Assembly (NCBI RefSeq): GCF_017355835.1
Contig: NZ_JAFEWF010000001.1
Coordinates: 1,054,001-1,118,000, forward strand
Origin: Desertivirga brevis
Lineage (GTDB): Bacteria > Bacteroidota > Bacteroidia > Sphingobacteriales > Sphingobacteriaceae
Reading direction: 5' to 3'
DNA length: 64,000 bases
Shown: positions 50,186-59,935 of the stretch, one piece after another
How positions within the stretch are numbered: position 1 is the first letter of the stretch
Layout of the letters: every line of letters starts with the position of its first letter
Notes under the pieces: generated by a model
Told to the model about the DNA's origin: nothing
The model's input: the letters and a program-made list of their open reading frames with translations, nothing else
The model's database searches: none
Made by a program: the position numbers and the translations under genes

Positions 50186-51460
50186 TTATTCCATAGCAGG
50201 CACTATTGCTTCCGCTTTAGGAGCTGCAAGTTTAGCCTTTACCAATTTGCTCACATAGTAAACGAGAAAAGCACAAACTACAATTACCAGAGAGACCACT
50301 ATACCCAATGTTCCGTAATGCTCGAGGGGACTGTTAGCATCTTTCTGAGTTACGATAAGTCCGGCAGATACCGCAGCCAACCCTCCTGCCATCTGCTGTA
50401 ATGAAGAGTTTACACTCATAAAAGCTCCCCTGTCTTTCATTTCAGGAATACTCGTTGTCAAAGCTGTTGCCGGTATCATTCTGCTCATGATTCCCATGAA
50501 TAAAATCATATTAATAACTATGATCTGCCATAAAGGAACAGGACTAAGGTTTGTATAGATGAGGATCATTACTATAGCGAGAGCTGAGCCTGCACAAAAC
50601 AGAGTGAATTTATCGACACGATCACTGATCTTGCCGATAATAGGCATAACTATAATTGATGCGATACCCGTAAACATAAATACCAATGGCAGCTGCTCGT
50701 GAGAAATATGAATGTTATTAACCAGGTAAGCACTACCGAAAGGCATCAACATAAAACCGCCTACCGATAGCAAAGCTGTAGCCCCAAAGGCTACCAGATA
50801 AGATTTATTACTTACTGTGTGTAACAGATGCACAAAAGGACTTTTATTCGATTGCATTTTAAGGTGTGCATCAACAGGTTTAACTCTCAGCCAGATCACA
50901 GCGTAGATAAGAATTGCAAGGGCAACGATCATAAGAAACGTGGCCTGCCAGTTCCATAAGTTAGCGATATAGATTCCGATTGGAATACCAAGTACCTGGC
51001 TGGCAGCAAAGGCCATCTGAACAAATCCCATAACTCGACCACGCTGATTAATTTCAAAAAGATCAGTTACAATTGCAAGTGAGATAGAGCCTATCACACC
51101 ACCAAAGAGACCGGTTATAATACGGGCCGCCATCAAAAGTTTATAGGAATTAGCCAGTCCACAGAAAAGTGTACCCAGAATAAATCCCGCATAGAAAAAC
51201 ATTAGCAACTTTTTGCGGTCGAATTTGTCTGCGAAACCAGCAGCAAGAAGTCCGCTAATCCCAGCACTAAAAGCATACGAGGATACTATAAGTCCAAAAC
51301 CAGATGGTGTTATTCGTAGAGATTTCATCAAGATATCCCCTAATGGGGATAGAACCATAAAGTCGAGTACTACAGTGAACTGTAGCAGGGCGAGTATGGC
51401 AATGACCAGTTTTTGATAAGGTGAAAAACTGATCAGGTTGTTGTTGTCTGTCTGTTTCAT
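50186..51460 (-). CDS. MFS drug/solute efflux transporter
   Basis: A 424-residue major facilitator with 12 predicted helices, including the motif A region GLLAAGFADKFDRKKLLMFFYAGF in the loop between helices 2 and 3 and VIGSISLAIVTDLF. It fits the DHA1/EmrB-like drug efflux group. It is the third gene of a TetR/small protein/MFS operon on the minus strand, a classical regulator-plus-efflux arrangement, so it probably exports a toxic compound that the TetR protein senses. Substrate unknown. Confidence 0.92.
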   Translation of the reverse strand: MKQTDNNNLISFSPYQKLVIAILALLQFTVVLDFMVLSPLGDILMKSLRITPSGFGLIVSSYAFSAGISGLLAAGFADKFDRKKLLMFFYAGFILGTLFCGLANSYKLLMAARIITGLFGGVIGSISLAIVTDLFEINQRGRVMGFVQMAFAASQVLGIPIGIYIANLWNWQATFLMIVALAILIYAVIWLRVKPVDAHLKMQSNKSPFVHLLHTVSNKSYLVAFGATALLSVGGFMLMPFGSAYLVNNIHISHEQLPLVFMFTGIASIIVMPIIGKISDRVDKFTLFCAGSALAIVMILIYTNLSPVPLWQIIVINMILFMGIMSRMIPATALTTSIPEMKDRGAFMSVNSSLQQMAGGLAAVSAGLIVTQKDANSPLEHYGTLGIVVSLVIVVCAFLVYYVSKLVKAKLAAPKAEAIVPAME

Positions 51461-51512
51461 TGTTTGGTTGATTATTTATTATTCATAGGTACAGTGTTGT
51501 GGGCCGCATGAC

Positions 51513-51725
51513 TCACATCAATTCCTCACAAAAAAAGCCTGCTTCTGTTAATAATGAAGCAATCTCACCTTCTGTGATAGTGCGACTTACTACGCGCAAA
51601 ACGCAGTCAATATCTTTCCGGTCTACATTCCAATCCTTCACATCAAGCCTATTCAGTAGGCTTTCGAGTGTAAGTAAGTCTTCATCCGACTGTATATTGG
51701 TTTTGAAAACAAGGATATTATTCAT
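51513..51725 (-). CDS. Small ferredoxin-like-fold protein
   Basis: A 70-residue protein from the ATG at 51725 (MNNILVFKTNIQSDEDLLTLESLLNRLDVKDWNVDRKDIDCVLRVVS). The pattern of two strands and two helices with a DVKDWNVDRKDIDCVLRV strand resembles a heavy-metal-associated (HMA) fold, but it lacks the CxxC metal site. It lies between the TetR and MFS genes. An auxiliary role in the efflux unit is inferred from position. Confidence 0.6.
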   Translation of the reverse strand: MNNILVFKTNIQSDEDLLTLESLLNRLDVKDWNVDRKDIDCVLRVVSRTITEGEIASLLTEAGFFCEELM

Positions 51726-51768
51726 CACGAGGGGTTTTATAGTCAATGCCAGATATCTAAACGCCTTG

Positions 51769-52359
51769 CTATTTTTTCAATGCTTTTAGAACAAGATCAA
51801 AAGTTTGCCACAACAGTTCTTCTGTAAGGGTGAATTTTCTGCCCCCGATACTTTTACCCTCGTTATGAAAGCGAACTAAATTATACATTGGAGCAAAAGC
51901 TACAGACCAGTAAACCTCTAAAGGCAGTGGGTCGATTTCTCCTCTTTCGATAGCATTTTTCATGAATATGCCCATTGATTTGGCAAAATCTCCAACTATT
52001 ACTTTATAAACCTCTTCATGATAGGTTGATCCTCTAAGCATTTCAAACAACTGAGCTGCCAAAGGATTGTCGATCATGTGTTTTGAGCGATTTTTCCATT
52101 GCTGACGTAAACCATCTTCGAAAGAAGCATCCGGGTCGAAGCCTTTCAAAACTTCTTCGCTCATTTGCTTAGCCCCCTCTACTGCTATCTTCACAATTAG
52201 ATCGTCTTTGTCTTTGTAATAGATATAAAGCGTGGCTACAGAAATTCCGCAAGCTTTTGCTAGCTTGTTTACGCTGAAATTCTCTAAACCCTCTTTAACA
52301 ATGAGCTCAATAGCCTTCTGTTTTACCAGCTCTTCTTTCTCTGTGTTCCTGGTCCGCAT
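51769..52359 (-). CDS. TetR/AcrR family repressor
   Basis: A 196-residue TetR protein with the N-terminal helix-turn-helix (KAIELIVKEGLENFSVNKLAKACGISVATLYIYYKDKDDLIVKIAVEG) and a helical ligand-binding domain. It probably represses its own operon (this gene, the small protein and the MFS transporter), since a palindrome overlaps the promoter upstream of its start at 52359. Ligand unknown. It is unusual only in how well the operator can be read. Confidence 0.93.
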   Translation of the reverse strand: MRTRNTEKEELVKQKAIELIVKEGLENFSVNKLAKACGISVATLYIYYKDKDDLIVKIAVEGAKQMSEEVLKGFDPDASFEDGLRQQWKNRSKHMIDNPLAAQLFEMLRGSTYHEEVYKVIVGDFAKSMGIFMKNAIERGEIDPLPLEVYWSVAFAPMYNLVRFHNEGKSIGGRKFTLTEELLWQTFDLVLKALKK

Positions 52360-52370
52360 AGTTTCTAAGG

Positions 52371-52378
52371 CAAATATA
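52371..52378 (-). promoter_or_regulatory. -7 box of the TetR/MFS operon
   Basis: TATATTTG on the minus strand, a perfect TAnnTTTG, 11 nt before the start codon at 52359. The operator palindrome overlaps its upstream edge by two bases, a layout that lets repressor block polymerase. Confidence 0.65.
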
Positions 52379-52394
52379 AGTGAACGATCACTTA
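52377..52394. promoter_or_regulatory. TetR operator palindrome
   Basis: A perfect inverted repeat TAAGTGA-ACGA-TCACTTA, 18 bp, between 52377 and 52394. The spacing and half-sites resemble TetR-family operators. It lies upstream of the TetR gene and next to its -7 box, consistent with autorepression. Confidence 0.8.
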
Positions 52395-52485
52395 CTTATA
52401 GTATATTTATGAATATTTCTTATTTTATGGAGTTCTGATTTAGGTTTATAGAAAATCACTCATTAAAACTTTATCTTCACGCCAC

Positions 52486-53634
52486 ATGAACTTTACTTCC
52501 ATTATAGTTGCAGTTGGTGTAATTCAAGGGGTTATTTTAAGTATTGCCCTTTTTCGGAGTCCTATCAAGGCTGGCATTTCGAACAATTTGCTTGCTCTGT
52601 TTTGCCTGATGTTCTCGCTTGTTACGTTCGAAGACTTTTTAATGACAAGTAATCTCATTTTAAAATTCCCTCACTTCTTTGCAGCCTTCTATCCCTTTAT
52701 TTTCACCTTAGGACCACTTTTCTTCCTGTATGTCGAGAGCCTAACCCAACCATCTTTCAGGTTGAAGCTAGCTCATATCCTCCATTTTGCACCTTACCTT
52801 GTACTACTAGCTTTATTAGCCGCTACCATTTATTTTAATAGCGGCGATGTGAAGATCAAGTGGATAAAAGAGAGTTTTAATGATACCCAACCTGACCTAT
52901 TTAGCGCTACCGCTATTTTTCAAAACCTTGCTTACATATTCGCATCACTTTTTAGGCTGATCAGGCACAAAAAAAACATTCAAAAGATTTTCTCCTACGA
53001 CGAGAGGATAAACCTGCGATGGTTACTAAGACTTGTTATTGGTGTAATTTCATTATGGGCAGTTTGGGGACTTTCAGTATTCCTAAATGTTTCACTTTTC
53101 AAAAATCTTGACGCTATAGGTTTTCCAGTTCTGGTGTATATGATGGGCTATTGGGGAATAGGTCAGAAAATTGTCTATAAGGATAATGATTTTGGATCAA
53201 GCAAAGCACTTATTGAACCCCAGGAAAAATTAAAGTACCCTGGATCTTCTATCACTCACGAGCAAATCGAAGAAAAGCTGGAGATGTTGTTGAAGTATAT
53301 GGAATTGTCAAAGCCATTTCTGAAAGGAGACTTAAGCATCCAGGATCTTTCGGCAGAGGTTCGCATACCTGTTAATCAACTATCTCAAATTATTAATGGC
53401 CGGCTGAATCAGAACTTTTTTGAATTCGTTAATAGCTATAGGGTTAGCGAATTTAAAAAGCAGGTTGTAAACCCCTCCAATGAACATCTTTCATTACTCG
53501 GCATTGCGCTCGAGTGTGGATTCAATTCGAAAGCCTCGTTCAATGCTGTTTTTAAAAAAGCAACGGGTTTAACTCCTTCTGAGTATAAAAAACAGTCTGA
53601 AAAGGGAGATAAGACGTCTAAAGTTAGACTTTAG
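52486..53634 (+). CDS. AraC-family regulator with membrane domain
   Basis: A 382-residue protein: seven or so N-terminal membrane helices (about 1-215, NFTSIIVAVGVIQGVILSIALF, FPHFFAAFYPFIFTLGPLFFLYVESL), a linker, and a C-terminal AraC helix-turn-helix (about 280-375, LSIQDLSAEVRIPVNQLSQIINGRLNQNFFEFVNSYRVSEF, ASFNAVFKKATGLTPSEYKK). The membrane-bound AraC type is common in Bacteroidota and lets a signal at the membrane reach DNA directly. It precedes a penicillin-binding-protein-like serine hydrolase by 48 bp (same strand), which may be its target or partner. Confidence 0.9.
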   Translation: MNFTSIIVAVGVIQGVILSIALFRSPIKAGISNNLLALFCLMFSLVTFEDFLMTSNLILKFPHFFAAFYPFIFTLGPLFFLYVESLTQPSFRLKLAHILHFAPYLVLLALLAATIYFNSGDVKIKWIKESFNDTQPDLFSATAIFQNLAYIFASLFRLIRHKKNIQKIFSYDERINLRWLLRLVIGVISLWAVWGLSVFLNVSLFKNLDAIGFPVLVYMMGYWGIGQKIVYKDNDFGSSKALIEPQEKLKYPGSSITHEQIEEKLEMLLKYMELSKPFLKGDLSIQDLSAEVRIPVNQLSQIINGRLNQNFFEFVNSYRVSEFKKQVVNPSNEHLSLLGIALECGFNSKASFNAVFKKATGLTPSEYKKQSEKGDKTSKVRL

Positions 53635-53681
53635 GACGATAGGACTTCTTTCTTGAGCGATCATTGCCTAAAAAAATCGCT

Positions 53682-54788
53682 ATGAACCAGAAATCTTTAA
53701 TTCTAATTTTTATCCTTCTTCTACCAGTATTGTTCTCTTGCGAGAAAGATAAAACGCAACCAGTAGTAACTAACAACCCCTTGAAAAGCGAACAAGACCT
53801 AATCGTTCATTCGATAGTCAAAAGCTATGCGGAAAAAAAATCAACAGCGGGGTTAAGCATCGGTATCATTAAGGATGATCAGATATGGCAATATGGATAC
53901 GGTGAAATAATTAAGGGTCTTAAAACAATTCCAAATGGAAATACTGTTTTCGAAATTGGCTCCATAACCAAAACTTTTACGGCACTTATGCTAATGGATC
54001 TGTTGTATAAGGTTAAAGTGGAGCTGGACGAGCCAGTAAATAATCTCCTTCCTTCAAATATTCCTTTATTAATGAAAAATGGGCGGAAGGTTACCATCAA
54101 GCACCTTCTAAATCATACTTCGGGATTGCCAAGGCTTCCTGAGGGATTTGAGAAAGACTCGGATCCTTCCAATCCTTACGTAAACTACGACAGCACTTCC
54201 GTCTATGAGGCTTTGAAGAACGTTAAGTTAAAAAGTCAACCTGGTGAGAAATTTGAATACTCCAACTTCGGGATGGCTGTAGCAGGATTAATCATCGAAA
54301 GGACTTCAGGCCGATCCTATGCTGATTATTTGGCGGGGAACATTTGCAAACCGCTTGATCTACACAGGACTAAAGCCGGTAACAATTTCGATGAAAACCT
54401 TGCTAAGGGATATACTGATAAAGGCAGGGAAACACCTTACTGGAAATTAACCGGCTATGCAGGAGCTGGGACAATTTACTCGAGTACGGATGACTTGTTG
54501 AGATATGCACGAGCGATTATGAATCCTGAAAAATCAACTATTTCTTCTTTGCTCAAGGATCTTAAGGAGGTTACTTTTTCAGACTCGGAGGTCAAGGTCA
54601 CTAAAGCATGGTTTCTTATAGACGTTAATGGGAAAGAATGTTTGGTACACGACGGAGGTACCGGCGGCTTCCGCAGCTTTATTTACCTCGTTCCGTCCAA
54701 TAATCTGGCTCTGGTGATTTTAGGAAATAATGGAACAGATGCTGCAGCAACAGTGGCTAGAAATCTGGCAGAAAAACTTATCTACTAA
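53682..54788 (+). CDS. Class C beta-lactamase-fold serine hydrolase
   Basis: A lipoprotein (LLPVLFSCEKD, Cys about 20) with a serine beta-lactamase/DD-peptidase fold: SxxK in GSITKTFT, YxN in FEYSNFG, and HxG-like VHDGGTGG. The start at 53682 (MNQKSLI) avoids the TTG at 53664. Many such proteins are D-aminopeptidase or esterase like and not resistance enzymes. It is downstream of the AraC-type regulator, so co-transcription is likely. Substrate not readable, and I do not infer resistance. Confidence 0.88.
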   Translation: MNQKSLILIFILLLPVLFSCEKDKTQPVVTNNPLKSEQDLIVHSIVKSYAEKKSTAGLSIGIIKDDQIWQYGYGEIIKGLKTIPNGNTVFEIGSITKTFTALMLMDLLYKVKVELDEPVNNLLPSNIPLLMKNGRKVTIKHLLNHTSGLPRLPEGFEKDSDPSNPYVNYDSTSVYEALKNVKLKSQPGEKFEYSNFGMAVAGLIIERTSGRSYADYLAGNICKPLDLHRTKAGNNFDENLAKGYTDKGRETPYWKLTGYAGAGTIYSSTDDLLRYARAIMNPEKSTISSLLKDLKEVTFSDSEVKVTKAWFLIDVNGKECLVHDGGTGGFRSFIYLVPSNNLALVILGNNGTDAAATVARNLAEKLIY

Positions 54789-54896
54789 CAAATGCAACCA
54801 TCAGTTCAATCCCTCCCGCTGTTATTAATAGATTCTTCCTAGGAAGTCTACTTAACATAAACTGCAATATTTACAACAGAATTATTTGAAAGCTGA

Positions 54897-55100
54897 TTAA
54901 AACTCGACTGGGGGTGGCTCGGGAACATACATCCAATGAGTCACCTCTCCAAGGTCGGCCTCAGTATGCTTCTGTATCTCAAAATCCCATTTTTGCAAAT
55001 CATGGTAGTACCAACCAATACCCATGTAGAAAGTATTAGTACATACCAGTAAATCTTTATCTTTTTCAGGTAATCTGTCTTTTATTGAAATCCATTCCAT
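54897..55100 (-). CDS. DUF551 protein
   Basis: A 67-residue protein: MEWISIKDRLPEKDKDLLVCTNT, then GEVTHWMYVPEPPP, the hallmark WISVKDRLPE...VTHWMPLPEPP layout of DUF551. This domain is more common in phages and mobile DNA, where it is of unknown function. Here it starts 2 nt after the adenine deaminase stop codon and is co-directional, so it belongs to the purine salvage operon. No phage genes are near. Confidence 0.88.
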   Translation of the reverse strand: MEWISIKDRLPEKDKDLLVCTNTFYMGIGWYYHDLQKWDFEIQKHTEADLGEVTHWMYVPEPPPVEF

Positions 55101-55102
55101 TG

Positions 55103-56740
55103 TTATAAAAATTTAAAATCCCCACCATCAAACAAACCCTTGTCGCTCAGCTTTAATTCGGGTATCACCAGCAAGGCCATAAACGAAAGGGACATGAACG
55201 GAGAACCTAATGTTGAGCCTAATGACTTCGCTGCCTTATCGATCCTCTTATAGTCTTCTGCTACCTTATATCCATCCTCTAAGGACATCAAACCAGCAAC
55301 AGGAAGAGGAAGGACAATATCTTCTGAATCAGATACACACGATACTCCACCTCTAACCTTAATTAAGGAATTTACGGCTCTAGAGATGCTTTCATCATCT
55401 ACCCCTACTGCTACTATGTTATGACTATCATGAGCAACACTTGAAGCTATTGCACCATTCTTTAATCCAAAGTTTTTTATGAATGCTTTAGCAACCGGAG
55501 CTTCTATGTAGCGGTTAACAACTACTATTTTAAGTATGTCGCGTTCAATATCTACTACAATTTCCTCAGCAAGTAACTTTGGCTCAAGCATCAGTCTGTT
55601 CGTTATCAATTGCCCATCAAGCACCTCGATAATGGGAATTGTGCCATTTATAGCGGGATAGTTGCTCAACATAACTCTAAAATCCGCCTCGCTTTTCTCC
55701 TGGCAGTTAAACTGATTTACTTCACGATCCTCCCTAACTTCTTCAAGTAAGATCAAGGTTTGGCCATTTTCCGCGACCAATTTTCCATTAATAAAAGTTT
55801 GAAGCGTTCTGAATGATTCTAAATCATTAACTACAATAAAATCAGCAGGATCCCCCTCATTCAGTAAACCAACATTTAAACCATAATGCTTCACAGGATT
55901 TATGCAAGCAGCTTTTAATACCTTGAATACATCAATACCTTTTCCAATAGCTCTTGCGCAAAGTTGATCGATATGTCCTTCTACAAGGCTGTCGAGATGC
56001 TTGTCATCGCTGCAAAACATCATCATGTCTTCATAATCATCTAGAAGACCGATAAGAGCCTCAAAGTTCCTGGCAGCACTTCCCTCTCTGATTAATACTT
56101 TCATACCAAGCTGAAGCTTTTCCAGGGCCTCCTCTTCGGTAAAACATTCGTGGTCTGTACTAATTCCTGCTGAAACATATTTCATCAGATCCTCCCCTCT
56201 TAATCCCGGTGCGTGCCCGTCCACGGGTTTTCCCCATCGCTTTGCCGCAGCAATCTTCTCCAGTACATCTGCATCCTCATGTAGTACTCCAGGAAAGTTC
56301 ATCATCTCACTGAGATAGAGCACTTCGGGATTTTGAAGCAGGGCATCAACATCAGCAGCAGTTAGTTCAGCACCGGCCGTTTCGAAACTAGTTGCAGGAA
56401 CACAGCTCGGCGCACCAAAATTAAACTTGAATGGAACCTTCTTTCCGTTTTCAATCATAAACTCAACCCCTTCCATTCCGGTCACATTAGCAATTTCATG
56501 AGGATCACTAACGGTTGCTACGGTTCCATGCACAACCGCTAACCGGGCGAACTGCGAAGGTATTAGCATAGAGCTTTCAATGTGGACGTGGGCGTCAATA
56601 AATCCAGGGAGAATGTAGGCATCCAACACTTCGCCCTTTAATTCTATTATCGATACAATTCTTCCATATTCAAACTGAACCTCGCCCGGGTATATCCGGC
56701 CGTTTTCTATATCAACTATATTTCCTTTTACTGATTGCAT
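55103..56740 (-). CDS. ade: Adenine deaminase
   Basis: A 545-residue amidohydrolase that deaminates adenine to hypoxanthine. It shows the N-terminal metal-site motif [27 protein letters not shown], and the conserved [21 protein letters not shown]-terminal segment of adenine deaminases. It lies 98 bp after an NCS2 purine permease gene and 2 nt before a DUF551 gene, all on the minus strand. The unit takes up and converts purines. Length matches the family. Confidence 0.95.
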   Translation of the reverse strand: MQSVKGNIVDIENGRIYPGEVQFEYGRIVSIIELKGEVLDAYILPGFIDAHVHIESSMLIPSQFARLAVVHGTVATVSDPHEIANVTGMEGVEFMIENGKKVPFKFNFGAPSCVPATSFETAGAELTAADVDALLQNPEVLYLSEMMNFPGVLHEDADVLEKIAAAKRWGKPVDGHAPGLRGEDLMKYVSAGISTDHECFTEEEALEKLQLGMKVLIREGSAARNFEALIGLLDDYEDMMMFCSDDKHLDSLVEGHIDQLCARAIGKGIDVFKVLKAACINPVKHYGLNVGLLNEGDPADFIVVNDLESFRTLQTFINGKLVAENGQTLILLEEVREDREVNQFNCQEKSEADFRVMLSNYPAINGTIPIIEVLDGQLITNRLMLEPKLLAEEIVVDIERDILKIVVVNRYIEAPVAKAFIKNFGLKNGAIASSVAHDSHNIVAVGVDDESISRAVNSLIKVRGGVSCVSDSEDIVLPLPVAGLMSLEDGYKVAEDYKRIDKAAKSLGSTLGSPFMSLSFMALLVIPELKLSDKGLFDGGDFKFL

Positions 56741-56838
56741 ATGTCTGTATCCAAATCTTTAAGTGTAGTTGCAGTCACCTGTCTTAAATAAGAGCAAGCC
56801 AAGATAGTAAAAGCATGAGAACCGGCAAGGACCTCTAA

Positions 56839-58206
56839 CTATTCCATGATTAGAGCAAGGATCACAAAGGCATCAACGAACCAAAGTGAAGGAGTAATTT
56901 CCCTGGTCTTGCCTGCCACCACTTTTATGATGGTATAACTTAAGAAGCCCCAGATAATACCATGGGTTATTGAGTAGGTAAAAGGAATAAGCACCATGGC
57001 AAGAAAAGCAGGTATAGCTTCGTCTAATTGATTCCAGTTAATCTTTACTACAGGACTGATCATAAAAACACCAACCAGAACAAGCGCAGGGGCGGTGGCT
57101 ATAGAGGGGATTACGGATAAGAGAGGGGACAAGAACAGAAATGGAAGAAAAAGGAAGGCGGCAACTACTGCCGTTAAACCTGTTCGTCCCCCGGCTTCTA
57201 TACCAACCGCTGACTCTATATATGCGGTACCCGGACTTGAACCGGCAATACCTGCGAAAGTTGTGGCAAAAGCATCAGTGAGCAAAGACCGTTTTATATT
57301 TTTTGGTTCGCCATGCTCATCGAGCAGGTTTGCGGCTTCTGCAATCCCCACAAAAGTAGAAAGGCTATCGAACATGTCGGTAAATACAAATGCGAATATC
57401 ACGGGTAGTATAGAAAGCTGAAGTGAGTTAACAAGGTCAAGCTTGAAGAACAAAGAAAAATCAGGAGGCGCGAACAAGCCGTTAAATTGAATTAAAGGTT
57501 TAACATTCTCCTCCAAGCCCCAGTAACGCCCTAGCGGATAAGCAGCCAGAGTGGTAAAGAGTATCCCGAATAAGATTGCCCCCTTTACCCTGCGTACCAA
57601 AAGGGCAGCAGTAAACAAAAGGCCGAAAACAAAAGTCAGCACATTGCTTCCCAATACAGCACCTCCCACAATAGTGGCAGGATTAGCAATAACAAACTTG
57701 GCGTTCGCTAGGCCGATAAGGGTGATAAACAAACCGATGCCCGCAGCAATTGAATATCTGAGAGGCTTAGGAATAGCCTTCACAATGTGGGTGCGGATAT
57801 TGAAAAAAGAAAGAAGAAAAAAAACGATTCCAGACCAGAATACAGCTCCAAGTGCAACAGTGTAAGGTACTTTCATTCCCAAAACTACTGAATAGGTAAA
57901 GAAGGCATTTAAGCCCATGCCGGGAGCTACCAAGACTGGATTTTTTGCATACCAACCCATCATCAGGCTGCTAAAGAAACAAACTAAGACGGTGGCGGTG
58001 AGAACACCCGAAAAAGCCATTCCGGTTTGACTTAAAATAGCCGGGTTTACCACTATGATGTAGGACGTAGCAAGAAAAGAAGATATTCCAGCTATAATTT
58101 CTGTGAAGACAGACCTGCGTGAAGAGAAAGCATCAATAGCCATATGCGATGAACGTGAGGGTGGCAAATTAGGTTTTTTATAATGGAACCTTAACATAAA
58201 TTTCAT
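56839..58206 (-). CDS. NCS2 purine permease (AzgA/GhxP type)
   Basis: A 455-residue transporter with about 13 predicted membrane helices: VFTEIIAGISSFLATSYIIVVNPAIL, VAPGMGLNAFFTYSVVLG (the NCS2 NxxMGLNAFF-like signature of the AzgA subgroup), SPGTAYIESAVGIEAGGRTGL (the SxxxxYxESxxGxxxGGRTG motif). These proteins transport adenine, hypoxanthine or guanine with protons. It is upstream of ade, so it probably supplies its substrate. Start may be at 58206 or at an inner ATG (58197). Confidence 0.93.
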   Translation of the reverse strand: MKFMLRFHYKKPNLPPSRSSHMAIDAFSSRRSVFTEIIAGISSFLATSYIIVVNPAILSQTGMAFSGVLTATVLVCFFSSLMMGWYAKNPVLVAPGMGLNAFFTYSVVLGMKVPYTVALGAVFWSGIVFFLLSFFNIRTHIVKAIPKPLRYSIAAGIGLFITLIGLANAKFVIANPATIVGGAVLGSNVLTFVFGLLFTAALLVRRVKGAILFGILFTTLAAYPLGRYWGLEENVKPLIQFNGLFAPPDFSLFFKLDLVNSLQLSILPVIFAFVFTDMFDSLSTFVGIAEAANLLDEHGEPKNIKRSLLTDAFATTFAGIAGSSPGTAYIESAVGIEAGGRTGLTAVVAAFLFLPFLFLSPLLSVIPSIATAPALVLVGVFMISPVVKINWNQLDEAIPAFLAMVLIPFTYSITHGIIWGFLSYTIIKVVAGKTREITPSLWFVDAFVILALIME

Positions 58207-58245
58207 GTTTACTCGCAGTACTTTAACTCACCGTTATTATTCCAT

Positions 58246-58253
58246 TAATTTTG
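58246..58253 (+). promoter_or_regulatory. Candidate -7 box for the gene at 58315
   Basis: TAATTTTG, a perfect TAnnTTTG, 61 nt before the start codon, without a spaced TTG. A low-confidence call. Confidence 0.3.
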
Positions 58254-58314
58254 AAACACCCCAAGTTTTCTGACACTCGAGGCTTCTATTTTCGCCCGAA
58301 ATAAAATACCTATC

Positions 58315-59841
58315 ATGTACAAAAAATTATTTTTTGGAATTCTTTTATCTACAGTTGTCGCAACCTCATGTAAAAAGGATTCTGAAAGTGAAGAAACAGT
58401 AACAACAGATCCGGTAGTACCAGAAGACGCCGCAACGTTTAAAGAAGTAGCATCACAGAAACTTGGCGGAGAAGCGGCTTCTGAGATCTCTGCTTACGAT
58501 GCAAAAAGCAAAAGACTATTTGTGGTGAATAATGAAGGTGCAACAAAAGTTGAAGTACTTGACCTCTCTAATTTTCCAACTGTTAGCAAACTTCAACCAA
58601 TTGACTTTTCCACAAGTAGTGGTGGCGCAAACAGTGTTTCAGTGTATGATGGAAAGCTTGCAGTTGCACTGGAAGCAAAAACAAAAACAGACGACGGCAG
58701 CATTGCAATTATTGATGCAGCGAATTTACAAGAAATTAAACGAGTAACTGTTGGAGCGCTTCCTGACATGGTTACCTTTAGTCCTGATGGAAACTATATT
58801 TTATCAGCAAATGAAGGCGAACCAAATGCCGAATACACCATTGACCCGAAAGGATCAGTTTCAATCATCAATACAAAGAACAATTATTCTGCAGTTACTC
58901 TAGATTTTACAGCTTTTGAAAATTCCAAAAACGACCTGATATCTAAAGGCTTTCGGGTTTACGGAAAAAATGCAAGCCTTGCACAGGACGTAGAGCCGGA
59001 ATATATTGCAGTTACTCCTGATTCTAAAAAAGCCTGGGTAACCTTACAGGAGAATAACGGAATAGCTGAAGTTGATATTGTAAGCGGAACGATCCTTCGT
59101 ATTGTCCCTTTAGGAGTAAAGGACATCAATTTGTCGGAAAACGCTTTTGATGTAAGCGATAAAGACAACAAAATAGAACTAAAGACCTGGCCGATCAAAG
59201 CTTTTTACCTTCCTGACGCAATTGCAGCTTTTAGTGCAGGAGGAAGTAATTACCTGGCTTTGGCAAATGAAGGAGATACAAGAGATTACAAAGGTTTTAA
59301 AGAAGAAGCAAGAGTAGAGGAGCTTAATCTTGACCCTACACGTTTCCCAAATGCCGCTACATTGAAACTTCCTGCAAACCTGGGCCGGCTAACAGTAACA
59401 AAAATTCAAGGTGATACCGACGGTGACGGTGATTTCGATGAGATCTACTCAACCGGTGGAAGAAGTGTTACAATTTTAAATGCATCTAACGGACAACTGG
59501 TTGCTGAGATAGGCAAGGATCTGGAATCAAGGGTTATTCAAGCCGGAAAATATGACGATACCCGCTCAGATAACAAGGGAGTTGAAGTTGAAGCTGTTAC
59601 TATTGGTTCAGTTAACGGAAGAACGCTGGCATTTATCGGAATGGAACGCGCTGACATGATTGCTATATATGACGTTAGTAATCCTGCTTCACCATTATTT
59701 GTTCAATTATTTGAAACTGGCGATGCTCCTGAAGGAGTACACTTTATCAAACCTAAGGACAGCCCTAACGGACGCAGTATCCTTGTTGTAGCAAGTGAAG
59801 GGGATGGAATGATTAAGTTCTACCAGCCTAATAAGCTATAA
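58315..59841 (+). CDS. Choice-of-anchor I lipoprotein (beta-propeller-like)
   Basis: A 508-residue secreted lipoprotein: lipobox VVATSC (Cys about 19), an acidic linker, then a choice-of-anchor I domain: AASEISAYDAKSKRLFVVNNEG, LPDMVTFSPDGNYILSANEGEPN, PEYIAVTPDSKKAWVTLQENN, LALANEGDTRDYKGFKEEARV, DTDGDGDFDEIYSTGGRSVTI and APEGVHFIKPKDSPNGRSILVVASEGDG. These repeats form a propeller with calcium-like DxDxDG sites. Often found fused to or near phosphatases or alkaline phosphatase-like proteins, not seen here. Surface or periplasmic; function unknown. Confidence 0.9.
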   Translation: MYKKLFFGILLSTVVATSCKKDSESEETVTTDPVVPEDAATFKEVASQKLGGEAASEISAYDAKSKRLFVVNNEGATKVEVLDLSNFPTVSKLQPIDFSTSSGGANSVSVYDGKLAVALEAKTKTDDGSIAIIDAANLQEIKRVTVGALPDMVTFSPDGNYILSANEGEPNAEYTIDPKGSVSIINTKNNYSAVTLDFTAFENSKNDLISKGFRVYGKNASLAQDVEPEYIAVTPDSKKAWVTLQENNGIAEVDIVSGTILRIVPLGVKDINLSENAFDVSDKDNKIELKTWPIKAFYLPDAIAAFSAGGSNYLALANEGDTRDYKGFKEEARVEELNLDPTRFPNAATLKLPANLGRLTVTKIQGDTDGDGDFDEIYSTGGRSVTILNASNGQLVAEIGKDLESRVIQAGKYDDTRSDNKGVEVEAVTIGSVNGRTLAFIGMERADMIAIYDVSNPASPLFVQLFETGDAPEGVHFIKPKDSPNGRSILVVASEGDGMIKFYQPNKL

Positions 59842-59883
59842 GCTTTCTGCTTTAATCTATAGCTCGCAGAATCATAATATAAA

Positions 59884-59918
59884 AAAACAAAAGCACCAGC
59901 CTCTGGTGCTTTTGTTTT
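59884..59918. terminator. Bidirectional terminator
   Basis: A perfect 16-bp stem (59884-59899 with 59903-59918) with a 3-nt loop, between the convergent lipoprotein gene and amylase gene. Confidence 0.9.
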
Positions 59919-59935
59919 CTATCCAAACAGGAAAT

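Noticed and set aside
53682..54788. Beta-lactamase resistance gene
   Set aside because: Has the general serine-hydrolase fold motifs but no feature specific to clinically relevant lactamases; many relatives are peptidases or esterases.
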